Shown here piece after piece: positions 5,954 through 6,098 of a stretch of 6,098 nt of DNA. A model generated the notes under the pieces. It saw nothing but the letters and a program-made list of their open reading frames with translations, was not told the DNA's origin and did no database searches. A program made the translations under genes and the position numbers. Within the stretch, counting starts at the first letter, position 1; each line of letters begins with the position of its first letter. The DNA lies in NCBI GenBank assembly GCA_036676355.1, contig JAKFDA010000087.1, positions 1 to 6,098 on the forward strand, read 5' to 3'. The DNA is from ZC4RG42 sp036676355. Its GTDB lineage: Bacteria; Pseudomonadota; Gammaproteobacteria; Burkholderiales; SG8-39.

Positions 5954-6098
5954 ATCCGGGCGCACGACGGTGCAAAAGACGTCGGAGCGCGAGGTCGTCG
6001 TCACGCGGACGTTCGACGCGCCCGCGCGGCTCGTGTTCGAGGCTTGGTCGAAGCCCGAGTTGTTCAGGAAGTGGTGGGTGCCCCGCTCCATGGGCATG
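5931..6098 (+). CDS. AHSA1/SRPBCC-domain protein, N-terminus (truncated by window end)
   Basis: The first 56 residues of a protein continuing past the window. It has the start of an Activator-of-Hsp90-ATPase-homologue/polyketide-cyclase-like (SRPBCC) domain: EVVVTRTFDAPARLVFEAWS (21-40) followed by KPELFRKWWVP (41-51), which matches the typical 'R.FdAP...VF.AWt.pe...WW.P' opening of the family. These proteins form a helix-grip fold with a hydrophobic cavity; the ligand here is unknown. The start is a GTG at 5931, supported by AGGAG (5919-5923) 7 nt upstream. The ATG at 5950 is in another frame. The gene overlaps the end of the ArsR gene by 23 nt, so translation is coupled, and it is presumably under the same repressor. 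The ArsR-AHSA1 pairing is common in bacteria. Confidence 0.88.
   Translation, partial: MVARKENESGRTTVQKTSEREVVVTRTFDAPARLVFEAWSKPELFRKWWVPRSMGM

Noticed and set aside
5171..6097. 308-codon minus-strand open frame spanning the ArsR/AHSA1 genes
   Set aside because: It is antisense to two well-supported genes and overlaps the pseudouridine synthase gene; its composition is that of a shadow frame.
1..6098. CRISPR array, tRNA or rRNA genes
   Set aside because: No regularly spaced repeats, no tRNA-like cloverleaf and no rRNA sequence recognised on either strand.

Overview
The window looks like chromosome of a high-GC gammaproteobacterium, most likely Xanthomonadaceae/Lysobacteraceae (Lysobacter- or Luteimonas-like). 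This rests on the strongly GC-rich codon use of the recB-recD genes, the recB-recD ATGA junction and the general style of the flanking genes. The genus is inference; no rRNA or other taxonomic marker is present.

Layout. Positions 2-115 are the C-terminus of RecB. It overlaps recD (112-1830), a complete exodeoxyribonuclease V alpha subunit (5'-3' SF1B helicase) with all helicase motifs. After recD comes an 84-nt gap holding a 24-bp imperfect palindrome. Next is a markedly AT-richer gene (1915-4077) that stands out from everything around it: a 720-residue ABC-type P-loop ATPase of the PrrC/RloC-like (AAA_13) kind. It has a degenerate Walker A, a long helical insertion between its nucleotide-binding halves and a C-terminal helical domain of about 200 residues. 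It is the accessory element of the window and a candidate single-gene anti-phage or toxin-like effector, parked directly behind the RecBCD genes.

Native base composition returns after 4077 with a small secreted four-cysteine protein of unknown function (4152-4529). A 14-bp imperfect inverted repeat (4557-4610) lies between it and a convergent RluA-family pseudouridine synthase (5517-4627, minus strand). Divergent from the synthase is an ArsR-type repressor gene (5588-5953), translationally coupled to an AHSA1/SRPBCC-domain protein that runs off the window (5931-6098). The repressor's start codon sits inside a perfect 18-bp palindrome that is probably its own operator, and its mRNA is probably leaderless.

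How the genes work together. RecB and RecD are subunits of one DNA-repair and phage-DNA-degrading enzyme. The ATPase may be functionally or only positionally linked to them. ArsR and the AHSA1 protein form a familiar self-regulated pair. The secreted protein and the pseudouridine synthase appear independent.
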